IMG/VR virus record: IMGVR_UViG_3300006077_000021
Span: 1 to 29,278 of that record
Source: a virus
Length of the DNA stretch: 29,278 nucleotides
Reading direction: 5' to 3' (one strand)
Below, piece by piece: positions 7,389 to 14,857 of this stretch. The notes under the pieces are model-generated. The model worked only from the letters and a program-made list of their open reading frames with translations. It was not told the origin of the DNA and did not search any database. Position 1 is the stretch's first letter, and each line of letters begins with the position of its first letter. Both the position numbers and the translations under genes were made by a program.

Positions 7389-8196
7389 ACTTCTTACGAT
7401 GCGGGTCAGGTTGGTATGATTTGTCTCTTCCGACCTTCCAACCTTCCCGCATTGCAAGATGTTGGTCTACCTTCCAAACCCAAGCAGTTTCTCCGTTACG
7501 ATGCATTTGGATCTTTCCGCTCCGTTTACGGTCGTTATATTTGTACAATCTGTATCCCTCTTTCATCTTTTCCTCAATAAGCTCTTCTTTAAACTTAGTC
7601 ATTTTTCCATCTAACCACATCCATACCATGCCCTTCATTGCTTTACCACCTTTTGAACATATTGCTTTACGCTTCTTGTCTCTGTCTGGGTCGTCTTTTC
7701 TGATTCCCCATTGGGTGGCATTCTTAGATCTTTGTGACGCTGCTCCACCTAAAGTAGCATATTCTGATAGCATGTCTGGGTTGAATATACCAAGCTTTTT
7801 CTCCTGTTGGGTTTTTATACCACGCCGAATCCACTCTTTACGCTCATCTTTATGTTTGTCCGCAAAAAAACCAATTTTATTCTCCGCACACCATTTCCCC
7901 ATGACTACTCGCTGTTGTGACGTTATATTAGCACCTAGCATGTACATAGCACGTAAATCATTCACATTGCCATGGATTTTCCACAACAAGAAATGAGCTA
8001 TTATATGTTCACGCACCGTAAGATAGCAATAATTGCTTTCAACGTCTTCACCTCCCATATGCGAAGGCACGATATGGTGTCTATGATAACCACTTTTTCC
8101 TTTAACCCATTCTTCAGCTAAGTACTGAGTACTGCTGACCAACTTTTGATATATTTCCTTATACATTTTACTTAAATTATTGCGAGTTCTTGCCAT
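7348..8196 (-). CDS. HNH homing endonuclease inserted between the split-intein halves
   Basis: A 282-residue product with a clear HNH core: HRHHIVPSHMGG at 38-49 (His40, His41), ESN near 53-55, and REHIIAH at 62-68. The C-terminal third has two related Trp-rich units, around MVWMWLDGKMTKFKEEL and TAWVWKVDQHLAMREGWK, resembling the DNA-recognition repeats of phage HNH enzymes. It would cut intein-free gp41 alleles and so spread the whole block. The start is the ATG at 8196, behind a GGAG nine bases upstream and a late box on the same strand; a TTG at 8211 is the alternative. A good Shine-Dalgarno sequence is rare in this window and suggests the gene came from a different background. Its end overlaps the gp41 N-terminal frame by 41 bases, tail to tail. 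Confidence 0.93.
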   Translation of the reverse strand: MARTRNNLSKMYKEIYQKLVSSTQYLAEEWVKGKSGYHRHHIVPSHMGGEDVESNYCYLTVREHIIAHFLLWKIHGNVNDLRAMYMLGANITSQQRVVMGKWCAENKIGFFADKHKDERKEWIRRGIKTQQEKKLGIFNPDMLSEYATLGGAASQRSKNATQWGIRKDDPDRDKKRKAICSKGGKAMKGMVWMWLDGKMTKFKEELIEEKMKEGYRLYKYNDRKRSGKIQMHRNGETAWVWKVDQHLAMREGWKVGRDKSYQPDPHRKKSKALVFSDSEFSL

Positions 8197-8218
8197 TACG
8201 ATGTTCTCCAATATAACC

Positions 8219-8226
8219 TATTTATA
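8219..8226 (-). promoter_or_regulatory. Late promoter box for the HNH gene
   Basis: TATAAATA on the minus strand, 22 bases before the HNH ATG. It matches the T4 late (gp55 sigma) box exactly. It implies that the endonuclease is made late, on a transcript antisense to helicase messages. Confidence 0.7.
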
Positions 8227-8238
8227 CACAACTAAACT

Positions 8239-8649
8239 ATGAAAAATACAGAATCCGACTACGAATACACCGAAGCACTTGTTCCAATCAGCGCTATCTC
8301 GAACTTATTACATGACAATTACATAGAAGTCGACTCACCAGACGGATGGGTTGAGGTCTCAGACTATTTGGAAATCGGCGAATTTGAAGAGTACGTTGTT
8401 ACTACTCCAAATGGATGTCGAGTGAGTTGCAATGCTGGACATAAATTTGAAACGACCTGCGGTTGGATGAGCGCCGAAATGCTTATGATGTATCAAGATA
8501 CGCTTAAACACCATATGCACATTCTAACATACGACGGAACACACCAACCAGCACATGTCCATCTGACCGGTAGAACCGTTCCGATTGTTGATATTCAGGT
8601 TGAGCATGACAACCATAGATATTACACAGACGGATTATCATCACACAAT
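8239..8649 (+). other. C-intein coding segment (split intein, second piece)
   Basis: Codons 1-137 of the gp41 C-terminal gene, ending His-Asn before Thr138. At 137 residues it carries almost the entire Hint fold, complementing the 18-residue N piece. Both terminal residues for Asn cyclisation (His136, Asn137) and a Thr at +1 are present, so the intein looks competent. Confidence 0.88.
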
Positions 8650-9459
8650 ACAGGAGCAGGAAAATCACTGTTCATGTGTCACTTAGCCGCAGCGGCTCTC
8701 AAAGCAGGACAAAATGTTCTGTATATTACGATGGAGATGAGTGAATATAAGATTGCAGAACGTATTGACGCAAATCTGTTGAATCGTGACATTGCAACTT
8801 TGCATGATTATGACGAAACTGAATTTGTTCGAGACGTAACTAATCTCGGTAAAAAGACTGTTGGTTCATTGACTATCAAGGAATATCCAACTGCATCTGC
8901 TCATGCCGGACACTTTAGAGCATTGCTTAATGAACTGAAGATGAAAAAGCAAACACAACCAGACGTTATCTTTATTGATTACCTAAACATCTGTTCGTCT
9001 TCACGATTATCATCCGCTACTTCCGGAATGAACTCATATGGATACATTAAAGCAATCGCCGAGGAACTCCGAGGTCTTGCAGTAGAATTTGACGTGCCGA
9101 TTTGGAGCGCTACTCAGACAAACCGTGATGGATTTGGAAATACAGACGTTGACCTTACAAACACATCAGAATCAATTGGTCTATCCGCAACGGTTGACTT
9201 ACAAATTGCTATGATTGTTACTGACGAGTTAAAAGAGCTTGACCAAGTGCTTATTAAACAACTTAAGAACAGGTATAATGATTTGAATCCATCTACGTTT
9301 GTGGTTGGGTGTGACCGTCCAAAGATGCGGTTGTATGACGTTACAGATCCAACTGCTGGATTACAAGGGGCCGCAACAGCAAATGCAATGCCTGCGGTCG
9401 GTCAAACGCCATTTTCTAGTGGGACTACCTCTCCAGCATTCTCTGGTTTTAAGGTATAA
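8239..9459 (+). CDS. 41: C-intein fused to the C-terminal ATPase part of gp41 helicase
   Basis: Residues 1-137 form the C-intein, with GCRVSCNAGHKFETTCGWMSAEML as the block B region (written in parts: CNAGHKF, then GWMSAEML), VPIVDIQVEHDNHRYY as block F, and SSHN at the end as block G. Residue 138 is Thr, the +1 nucleophile. Residues 138-406 are the RecA-like ATPase of gp41: the rest of the P-loop TGAGKS, YITMEMSE, RALLNELKMKK, VIFIDYLNI (Walker B) and KAIAEELRGLAVE, all matching T4 gp41. Trans-splicing to the product at 6750 is required to rebuild Walker A. No early or late promoter of its own is evident, so it is probably translated from read-through RNA crossing the HNH gene in antisense. 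Confidence 0.93.
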   Translation: MKNTESDYEYTEALVPISAISNLLHDNYIEVDSPDGWVEVSDYLEIGEFEEYVVTTPNGCRVSCNAGHKFETTCGWMSAEMLMMYQDTLKHHMHILTYDGTHQPAHVHLTGRTVPIVDIQVEHDNHRYYTDGLSSHNTGAGKSLFMCHLAAAALKAGQNVLYITMEMSEYKIAERIDANLLNRDIATLHDYDETEFVRDVTNLGKKTVGSLTIKEYPTASAHAGHFRALLNELKMKKQTQPDVIFIDYLNICSSSRLSSATSGMNSYGYIKAIAEELRGLAVEFDVPIWSATQTNRDGFGNTDVDLTNTSESIGLSATVDLQIAMIVTDELKELDQVLIKQLKNRYNDLNPSTFVVGCDRPKMRLYDVTDPTAGLQGAATANAMPAVGQTPFSSGTTSPAFSGFKV

Positions 9460-9462
9460 ATA
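9455..9462 (+). promoter_or_regulatory. Late promoter box before the AAA ATPase gene
   Basis: Exact TATAAATA whose bases include the gp41 stop codon (TAA 9457-9459). It lies 39 bases before the ATG at 9502, so this late message would have a real leader. It marks the switch from the replication operon to late genes. Confidence 0.7.
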
Positions 9463-9501
9463 TGTCTAGGTGACGCAATCATTACAAACCTACATAGAAA
9501 A

Positions 9502-11073
9502 ATGCAACATACAAACTATACACTTGACACACTAAATGAGGGTATTATGTCCTCACAACTCGCACAAGCGCTACAGCTTATTAACAAATACATGTCTAGA
9601 AAGGTAGGCGTTAAATTTACCTACATCCGCGGCATGGAAAAATTTGCTGGCGGCGACACTGGATTCGGAGTTAGATTCGTATCGGCTAAAAAGGGTTATT
9701 CCTTCCGACTAAACTTTAAGTCTTCACAAGCAGGACAAAACAATGTTTCGTCTGTTGATGTCTGGCGCGGCTATTCAAAAAAGGGAACTCGCTTAGACTT
9801 TGAAGGAGCGGTATCATTGGCACAAATCCTGCCTCTTATCTACAAAACAATTATCGGCAAAACTCGTAAGGGAATCACTCGAGTAAGTCCTGCAATGTCT
9901 GGCGGCGTAACCGACATGAACGAAGACATCGAGGATAATGGCGTAACCTATATCACTGAGAGTGCAAAATCCGACAGCTTACTTGCACCAGAAAAAATCT
10001 ACGACCAAATCGTTAAAATGTTAACATCCGGTAAGTTTGTTAAGGGACACGTTTGGAAACGCTTTAAATCTGCTGGATTTAAGATCTTTGAAGCCATGGA
10101 GGAAAGACACGGCGACCTTATCTTCAAGGTTGGTAGTCGTTATCAAATCGAAGGCGAAGGCGACGGTTACTCAGAACTTAAGTCAAGACTCGCCGAGGAT
10201 AAAGAAGCATTGCTTGATGCTGTTGGTGCAACAAAAGTTAGAGTAACAAAATCACCAAAAACTGTTATTAAGAACGACGCTGTTACTGACAACCTTGAAA
10301 AGAACCGTGAGCGTCTTACGTTTGAGGTTCAACTGCAAGATATGGAGCGTCTTCTACGTATGCTTCTCCGTGGTTCATCAAACGCAATGTTTGTTGCAGG
10401 ACGCGGTGGTATTGGTAAGACATTCACGGTTGAGAAGATTCTTGCTGAAGCAGGACTTCGTGACGGTGCTGGATACTTTAAGAATACTGGCTCAGTCTCA
10501 ACTGCTGGTATGTACTCTTTGTTCTTCAAACACCGTGAAGGTATCATCCTCTTTGATGACTCCGACGATGCTCTTAAAGACCAGTCTTCACGTAACATCC
10601 TCAAGGCTGCTACGGATACCAAAAAGGTACGTAAGTTGGTTTGGAACAAGATGGGTGCAAATGTTGCCGATCCTGACGAAATGACATATGACGAAATCGA
10701 AAGCGCCGGCTTGATTCCACGTCACTTTGAATTTACTGGAAAGGTTATCTTTATCTCTAACTTGTCAATGGACAAGCTTGACCCAGATGGCGCTCTACGC
10801 ACTCGAGCATTCATCGTTGACATTGACCCAACAGACCAAGAAATTTATGATTTCATGCGGAAAATTGTGGACGGCATTCCGCTTGAGGAGGGTCTGACAC
10901 TCAGTCATGCCGACCGTCTTGAGGTTATTCAGTGGCTTGAGGATGGCACCTCAAAACAATCTGCCAACCTTCGTAAACTTGTCCGCGGACTCAATATGCT
11001 TGCTGGAGCTATTGCTGATGGACTCAGTATTGATAAGAAGGAAATGACTCGTATGATTTCTACATACGCGTAA
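9502..11073 (+). CDS. AAA+ ATPase, late, with prohead-protease-like N-terminal peptide
   Basis: A 523-residue protein. The C-terminal half is an AAA+ module: Walker A GRGGIGKT at residues 300-307, Walker B IILFDDSD near 348-355, and a sensor/arginine-finger zone with VIFISNLSMDKL and ALRTRAF. The N-terminal 150 residues are beta-rich and unrecognised, followed by a helical linker. Residues 10-14 read TLNEG and 151-154 read ITES, both fitting the I/L-x-E pattern cut by T4 prohead protease. An alternative start is the ATG at 9547, which would remove the first 15 residues, including TLNEG, and has a GAGGG just before it. It follows a late box and ends at a terminator, so it is a unit of its own. 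Its substrate is unknown. Confidence 0.85.
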   Translation: MQHTNYTLDTLNEGIMSSQLAQALQLINKYMSRKVGVKFTYIRGMEKFAGGDTGFGVRFVSAKKGYSFRLNFKSSQAGQNNVSSVDVWRGYSKKGTRLDFEGAVSLAQILPLIYKTIIGKTRKGITRVSPAMSGGVTDMNEDIEDNGVTYITESAKSDSLLAPEKIYDQIVKMLTSGKFVKGHVWKRFKSAGFKIFEAMEERHGDLIFKVGSRYQIEGEGDGYSELKSRLAEDKEALLDAVGATKVRVTKSPKTVIKNDAVTDNLEKNRERLTFEVQLQDMERLLRMLLRGSSNAMFVAGRGGIGKTFTVEKILAEAGLRDGAGYFKNTGSVSTAGMYSLFFKHREGIILFDDSDDALKDQSSRNILKAATDTKKVRKLVWNKMGANVADPDEMTYDEIESAGLIPRHFEFTGKVIFISNLSMDKLDPDGALRTRAFIVDIDPTDQEIYDFMRKIVDGIPLEEGLTLSHADRLEVIQWLEDGTSKQSANLRKLVRGLNMLAGAIADGLSIDKKEMTRMISTYA

Positions 11074-11094
11074 CAACAATCTCATATCACCTAG

Positions 11095-11129
11095 GCGTCT
11101 CTGCACTTTATGTGTAGGGACGCTTTCTT
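11095..11129 (+). terminator. Hairpin terminator after the AAA ATPase gene
   Basis: A 12-bp stem (11095-11106 with 11112-11123, two G-U pairs, five-base loop) followed by TTTCTT. It sits immediately before the next late box. Confidence 0.7.
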
Positions 11130-11130
11130 G

Positions 11131-11138
11131 TATAAATA
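11131..11138 (+). promoter_or_regulatory. Late promoter box before the basic late protein
   Basis: Exact TATAAATA with only six bases before the ATG at 11145. With the usual T4 late start site about six bases past the box, the mRNA would begin at or next to the start codon. Confidence 0.75.
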
Positions 11139-11144
11139 AACAAT

Positions 11145-11891
11145 ATGGAACAGCAATTTACACGAAGAGTTTTAGCAGCTCTAGCAAATTTCGGATTCTC
11201 ACCAGTAGTTCAAGAACTCCACCCAATGGTATTTAGAAAAGTCAGAGGTCTTTTAACAACAGGAGTACCAGAAGTAGTACTTGGTATTAGTTCTCCAAAT
11301 CCAACTGGATGGGGACAGACCTTCGTTGGACGATTTATCGACGGTTCATTCTTTTATATCAAACGCGGAGTGCTTGTTGGTGACTCATACCAGAAGGACA
11401 CAGATCTCCTTGATGCAGTCAGATTAAATCCAGTCAACGAATGCGAGGTTGATTTGGACGCCTTTGTTGAATCTATTCTCAACGAGGAAGACGACGAGAT
11501 TGATGATCTCATTGAATCTATTCTGGATGATCTCGGCGAGGACGAATCATTAGATGAAGTATTAACAGCACAACAACGGCGTGACCGGAAGAAAACCATG
11601 AGGCGTCTTGCACCTAAAATGGCAAGGGAACGCGCCAAGAAGGCAAAACGACGTGCTACACGTGATGACCTTGTTAAACGTGCTCGCAACCGTGCCAAAA
11701 AATTGGTTATGCAGAAACTCCTTAAGGGTAAATCTTTAGATAACTTAACACAAGCAGACCATGAGCGTCTTGAGAAAAAGATGCAAAAACCAGCGATTAA
11801 AAACCGTATTAATAAGATCGCTAAAAAGATGATGAAACAAGTAAAGGCTGATGAGAAAGCAAAATGGGCAAACAAAAACAAGGAAAAATAA
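11145..11891 (+). CDS. Probable virion-associated protein with acidic middle and strongly basic tail
   Basis: A 248-residue late protein in three zones. Residues 1-95 form a compact, partly beta domain (VVLGISSPNPTGWGQTF). Residues 100-140 are very acidic (SILNEEDDEIDD, SILDDLGEDESL) and hold I/L-x-E sites of the prohead-protease type. Residues 142-248 are helical and extremely rich in Arg and Lys (QQRRDRKKTMRRLAPK, RERAKKAKRRATRDDL), like basic domains seen in late proteins of T4-like cyanophages. A nucleic-acid-binding head or core protein is the best guess, unproven. The downstream gene starts within its last 41 bases. Confidence 0.72.
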   Translation: MEQQFTRRVLAALANFGFSPVVQELHPMVFRKVRGLLTTGVPEVVLGISSPNPTGWGQTFVGRFIDGSFFYIKRGVLVGDSYQKDTDLLDAVRLNPVNECEVDLDAFVESILNEEDDEIDDLIESILDDLGEDESLDEVLTAQQRRDRKKTMRRLAPKMARERAKKAKRRATRDDLVKRARNRAKKLVMQKLLKGKSLDNLTQADHERLEKKMQKPAIKNRINKIAKKMMKQVKADEKAKWANKNKEK

Positions 11892-12609
11892 GCGAAATAA
11901 AGGACAACGTCCTGTAGCATTTCGTCAATTTATTCTAGACAAACAACCAACAGTTATGCTGTATGGAGTGTTTAATCCTCCTACAGCAAAATTAGCTCGT
12001 GTCTTTGAACAAGTAAAGACTATGGCGTCTAAAGGTGCCGCATATGCTATAATAAGTCCCAATAACAACAATACAATTCTTGACTACGCAACGAATATTA
12101 AGTTTTTGCGTAAGATGTATCCTTCTCATGCTAGAAGTATAAAGCAGTATGATGATGTCACTAATATCCGTGAAGCGGTAAACAGAACTAGAACAGACAA
12201 GAACGTCTATGTTAAAGTTATAAACATGACAAACGAAGTGCTTGAATCTGATGCAATAACAGAGGTTATCTCTGTAGCACATCCGCATGATTCGACTGCT
12301 ATGTTGTCATTTGTAAAGCAAAACAACTTTGACTCATTTACTAAATTGTTAACCGACGAGTTTAATGAGGCACGAAATTTGTTTAATACTATCCGAACCG
12401 CGCTTGGTCTTGAACCAATGTACTTTGGAGAAAAAGTCAACGAAAATTCTGATTCAATCCGTGAACAATATATTACTGACAAGATATTTAAAGTCGGTGA
12501 TGTTGTTCAATATAAACAACAAACAAAAACAATTGTCGAAAGACACACGAACCATGTTACGTTATGTGATGGTTCTAACGTGTTTATTCGAGACTTAACT
12601 ATTATATAA
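11851..12609 (+). CDS. Degenerate nucleotidyltransferase-like protein, paralogue of the gene at 15463
   Basis: A 252-residue product. Residues 34-100 parallel the cytidylyltransferase-like protein at 15463-16062: LYGVFNPPTAKL against FTFGRFNPPTKGH, then KFLRKMYPSHARSI against KFMKKMFPIHAKHI, at the same spacing. The HxGH-type catalytic motif is lost here (AKLAR in place of KGHGV), so nucleotidyl transfer is doubtful. The last 45 residues form a small beta domain (FKVGDVVQYKQQT, VTLCDGSNVFIRDL). The ATG at 11851 overlaps the previous gene by 41 bases; no later ATG would keep the VAFRQFILDKQ segment that resembles the packaged-protein N termini in this phage. Confidence 0.75.
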   Translation: MRKQNGQTKTRKNKRNKGQRPVAFRQFILDKQPTVMLYGVFNPPTAKLARVFEQVKTMASKGAAYAIISPNNNNTILDYATNIKFLRKMYPSHARSIKQYDDVTNIREAVNRTRTDKNVYVKVINMTNEVLESDAITEVISVAHPHDSTAMLSFVKQNNFDSFTKLLTDEFNEARNLFNTIRTALGLEPMYFGEKVNENSDSIREQYITDKIFKVGDVVQYKQQTKTIVERHTNHVTLCDGSNVFIRDLTII

Positions 12610-12612
12610 ATC
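12605..12612 (+). promoter_or_regulatory. Near-consensus late box before the endolysin
   Basis: TATAAATC, one change from the late consensus, overlapping the preceding stop and leaving five bases before the ATG at 12618. This would again give a leaderless message. Confidence 0.45.
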
Positions 12613-12617
12613 TAACT

Positions 12618-13316
12618 ATGCTTACCTTTATGAAAAACCTATTTAAAAAAATATTCGGACGCAAAACCACGTCTACGGACACTGACAATCTTATCGGAGG
12701 AGTTATCCCACCATCAGTATACGATCTAATCATTGAATACGAAGTTGGTGGCAAATCATATTACAACAAACGCCTCGCAAAGCCAACATATCCGGGCGGT
12801 GCATCTGGTGTTACTATTGGAATTGGTTATGACCTTGGATATAAGAACCATGCACAATTCAAAAACGATTGGGGCGATATTTTAGACGCCAAAACTTTCT
12901 CACGTCTTGACAAACAAATTGGCAAAAAGCGTGATGACGCCAAAGCGGCTGTTAGTTCTTTGCGTGACATTAAGATATCTTGGAATGACGCTGAAAAAGT
13001 ATTCAGAACAGTAACCCTTCCACGATTCGTACAACGAACAAAACGAGCATTCCCAGGCTCAGCTAACTTACATCCTGTTGTATTTGGAGTTTTGGTCTCA
13101 TTAGTATTCAACCGTGGTGGTTCCATGCGTGGAGGTTCACGAAAAGAAATGGCGGCCATTCGAGATATTATCGCATCTGGAAAGGCGGATGGAAAGACAT
13201 ATAAACAAATTGCATCTGAGATTCGTAGCATGAAACGCCTGTGGCGTAATAAAGGACTTGATGGTCTATTGAAACGACGCGACGCCGAGGCAAAACTAAT
13301 CGACTCTGTTGCGTAA
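12618..13316 (+). CDS. Endolysin-like muramidase (pesticin-type lysozyme fold)
   Basis: The 232-residue product looks like the lysozyme-like domain shared by pesticin and many phage endolysins. It has a candidate catalytic glutamate in LIIEYEVGGK (Glu40 or Glu42), the beta-hairpin GVTIGIGYDLG (64-74), an aromatic/Pro FPGSANLHPVVFGVLVSLVFNRG region and a closing RSMKRLW...RRDAEAKL helix. It would cut peptidoglycan glycan strands during lysis, or act in the virion at entry. No signal peptide is seen; the N terminus MLTFMKNLFKKIFGRK is a short cationic amphipathic stretch. A second lysozyme of another family lies at 21861. A near-late box precedes it. Confidence 0.8.
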   Translation: MLTFMKNLFKKIFGRKTTSTDTDNLIGGVIPPSVYDLIIEYEVGGKSYYNKRLAKPTYPGGASGVTIGIGYDLGYKNHAQFKNDWGDILDAKTFSRLDKQIGKKRDDAKAAVSSLRDIKISWNDAEKVFRTVTLPRFVQRTKRAFPGSANLHPVVFGVLVSLVFNRGGSMRGGSRKEMAAIRDIIASGKADGKTYKQIASEIRSMKRLWRNKGLDGLLKRRDAEAKLIDSVA

Positions 13317-13332
13317 TAGATAGAATATAACA

Positions 13333-13884
13333 ATGGCTGGATTACTAAAACGAATTGGAGACACGGCATTTGCTTTACGATTTTTGCGTCTATTGACTAT
13401 GCCGTGGACTAAGACTGCGGCATATAAAGCGGGTATCATTGACGACGAAGGAAACAGAATTAAAAAGCCTGAAACGTCTGAAGAGAAAGCCGCGTATACC
13501 GTGTTTATCCGTTTGACCTTTAATGTTAGACGACTTCTCGCAAAGGTTCCAGTTATTGGAAAACACGTCCTCAGCAGATATGCCGCGGCTTTATATCTCA
13601 TCAAGGAAGAAACTGGAGCTGACGAAACGGACATATTATGGTCTATCTCTGAGGCTACAGGAGTTGAAATCACCGACGAAGATCTTGCTGAGATACTTGC
13701 TGAAAATGATGATACGTCCGGACTCCAATGGGGCATCTATACACTAACCAATGGCTCAAATGTCTTGGTTGAAAACGGAACGCCAATTGGAACATTCTTA
13801 GGAATAGATATCTTCCAAGGGATTGAACGTGATACGAATGAAAAGATAACATTCTCAAAGTACGACATTAACACACAAAAATAA
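13333..13884 (+). CDS. Conserved-looking late phage protein of unknown function
   Basis: A 183-residue protein. The first 100 residues (ALRFLRLLTMPW, TAAYKAGIIDDEGN, EEKAAYTVFIRLTFNVRRLL, SRYAAALYLIKEE) resemble a family I associate with T4-like cyanophages, with no assigned role. The C-terminal 50 residues form a separate beta-rich unit (YTLTNGSNVLVENGTPIG). It follows the endolysin by 16 bases and likely shares its transcript. A virion or scaffold role is possible but unsupported by any motif. Confidence 0.72.
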   Translation: MAGLLKRIGDTAFALRFLRLLTMPWTKTAAYKAGIIDDEGNRIKKPETSEEKAAYTVFIRLTFNVRRLLAKVPVIGKHVLSRYAAALYLIKEETGADETDILWSISEATGVEITDEDLAEILAENDDTSGLQWGIYTLTNGSNVLVENGTPIGTFLGIDIFQGIERDTNEKITFSKYDINTQK

Positions 13885-13889
13885 AAGAC

Positions 13890-14072
13890 ATGATACTAGA
13901 CCTAAGATGCCCAGCCTGCTCTCGCTTATATGAATTGACATGGGATGATTCACGGCTTGACTTTGACGATTTGGAGGAAGGAGTTGATTTCTCCGGCGAA
14001 GACTTCTCCGATGAAGATACTCCAACCGTTTGTCCATTCTGCGGCGAATACGGCGCAACACCAGACGCATAA
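13890..14072 (+). CDS. Small zinc-ribbon protein
   Basis: A 60-residue acidic protein with two CxxC knuckles, CPAC at residues 8-11 and CPFC near 48-51, bracketing a very acidic loop (DFDDLEEGVDFSGEDF). The layout is that of a zinc ribbon. It begins five bases after the previous stop. It could be a small nucleic-acid- or protein-binding regulator; no specific partner can be named. The region after it, to 14330, holds a strong hairpin terminator and an early promoter and no further gene. Confidence 0.75.
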   Translation: MILDLRCPACSRLYELTWDDSRLDFDDLEEGVDFSGEDFSDEDTPTVCPFCGEYGATPDA

Positions 14073-14168
14073 AAGAACAGCATTCTCTGCGGTTTGTTGT
14101 TTTAGCCATAAAACTATATCAGAAACCGTAAATCAACAAAACAGGGCTATTTCTTGGGTTTTACCGAA

Positions 14169-14219
14169 AATAGGGTCTTGGAGCCATTATAAACAAAGGG
14201 TTCTAGGACCCTATTTTTT
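14169..14219 (+). terminator. Long hairpin terminator ending the late block
   Basis: A stem of about 15 bp (14169-14183 with 14201-14215, including G-U pairs) followed by TTTT. The A-run on its left side means the minus strand also carries a short T-run, so it could work in both directions. The sequence 14073-14168 before it shows no gene or RNA I recognise. Confidence 0.75.
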
Positions 14220-14276
14220 AGGTCTAGAAACTGGGTCTATTCTGCGCTCAGTCAGGAAAATACTTTAAAGTACTTA

Positions 14277-14305
14277 TTTACATTTTGTCTCTTTTATGAT
14301 AAGAT
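14277..14305 (+). promoter_or_regulatory. Early promoter P3
   Basis: TTTACA 14277-14282, 17 bases, TAAGAT 14300-14305 with extended TG. AAAATACTT occurs just upstream, as at other early promoters here. An in-frame ATG at 14304 falls inside the -10, so the true start of the next gene is 14331. Confidence 0.82.
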
Positions 14306-14330
14306 GTTTCTGCAACAACCCAATTATACT

Positions 14331-14567
14331 ATGACAAGCAACTTTGAGAATTTACTGGACCAACTTGAGACCACGTGCGGACATTTACCTCCAATCTTCA
14401 TATACACTCCAGATGGAGACTGCGAGCAAGTTCTAATTAAACGAACAAATGGAGATTACTACGTAATGTTCAACGGCAAACGAGATACTATCACCCGCCT
14501 AAAGTCTAAAAATTGCCGTTGGTCTACTTCGCTGTTTTCCAACTACGAAGATTGTTTACAATTTTAA
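14331..14567 (+). CDS. Small hypothetical early protein
   Basis: A 78-residue protein with no family I recognise. It appears beta-rich (PPIFIYTPDGD, QVLIKRTNGDYYVMFNGKRDTIT) and has three cysteines without a metal-site spacing. The start at 14331 (MTSNFENLL) was chosen over the ATG at 14304, which lies in the -10 element. First gene after P3, so likely made at once after infection, as are many T4 host-takeover proteins; that role is inference. Confidence 0.7.
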   Translation: MTSNFENLLDQLETTCGHLPPIFIYTPDGDCEQVLIKRTNGDYYVMFNGKRDTITRLKSKNCRWSTSLFSNYEDCLQF

Positions 14568-14573
14568 GATTCG

Positions 14574-14581
14574 GATAAATA
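14574..14581 (+). promoter_or_regulatory. Possible degenerate late box
   Basis: GATAAATA, one change from the late consensus, 14 bases before the ATG at 14596. Similar weak boxes (AATAAATA) lie at 18059-18066 and 23198-23205, each before a tiny membrane-protein gene. Weak evidence on its own. Confidence 0.35.
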
Positions 14582-14595
14582 TATCGTGAACCGAT

Positions 14596-14853
14596 ATGAA
14601 ACGATACCTTATTATGGTGGCGTGTAACTTTTTATTGCGCATCCTCACAAACCGCCTACGTTCCTTAAGACACTCCTACGGTCAAAACATTTTGGAAATT
14701 CGAGACATTTCTGAAACCACAAAGGAGGACACAGACGACACGGAGATCGCAATTCAATCTAAACGAAATGAGAACATTGAACTTATGTTGGAGATTGAGG
14801 CTTGCCATAACAGCGTTCGTGCCGTTTCGAGTATAAAAAAGTACTATAAATAA
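14596..14853 (+). CDS. Hypothetical protein with hydrophobic N terminus
   Basis: An 85-residue protein whose first 20 residues (RYLIMVACNFLLRILTNRL) could form a single membrane helix or signal anchor with flanking positive charge. The rest is charged, with an acidic centre (KEDTDDTE) and a helical tail. No family recognised. It precedes the gene at 14858 by four bases and the late box of that gene overlaps its end. Confidence 0.6.
   Translation: MKRYLIMVACNFLLRILTNRLRSLRHSYGQNILEIRDISETTKEDTDDTEIAIQSKRNENIELMLEIEACHNSVRAVSSIKKYYK
14845..14852 (+). promoter_or_regulatory. Late promoter box with start codon at the predicted +1
   Basis: Exact TATAAATA, overlapping the end of the previous gene and leaving five bases before the ATG at 14858. 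In T4 late promoters transcription starts about there, so the message would begin with the AUG. Confidence 0.75.
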
Positions 14854-14857
14854 TCAC

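Noticed and set aside
7421-7996. 191-codon plus-strand frame between the gp41 halves
   Set aside because: It is the antisense shadow of the HNH gene, with low-complexity Ser/Phe/Pro composition and no start context or motif.
11354-11920. 188-codon minus-strand frame
   Set aside because: Antisense of the basic late gene; its Phe/Leu/Ser/Arg richness mirrors the Lys/Arg/Glu codons of the real gene.
13296-13736. 146-codon minus-strand frame
   Set aside because: Opposite the conserved-looking gene at 13333; no start signal and biased composition.
14084-14160. Possible structured RNA with TTGTTG/CAACAA pairing
   Set aside because: Pairing is short and interrupted, with no tRNA or riboswitch features; only the terminator at 14169 is convincing.
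14304-14330. Upstream ATG for the small gene after P3
   Set aside because: It overlaps the -10 element TAAGAT, so it cannot be translated from this promoter; the ATG at 14331 is used.
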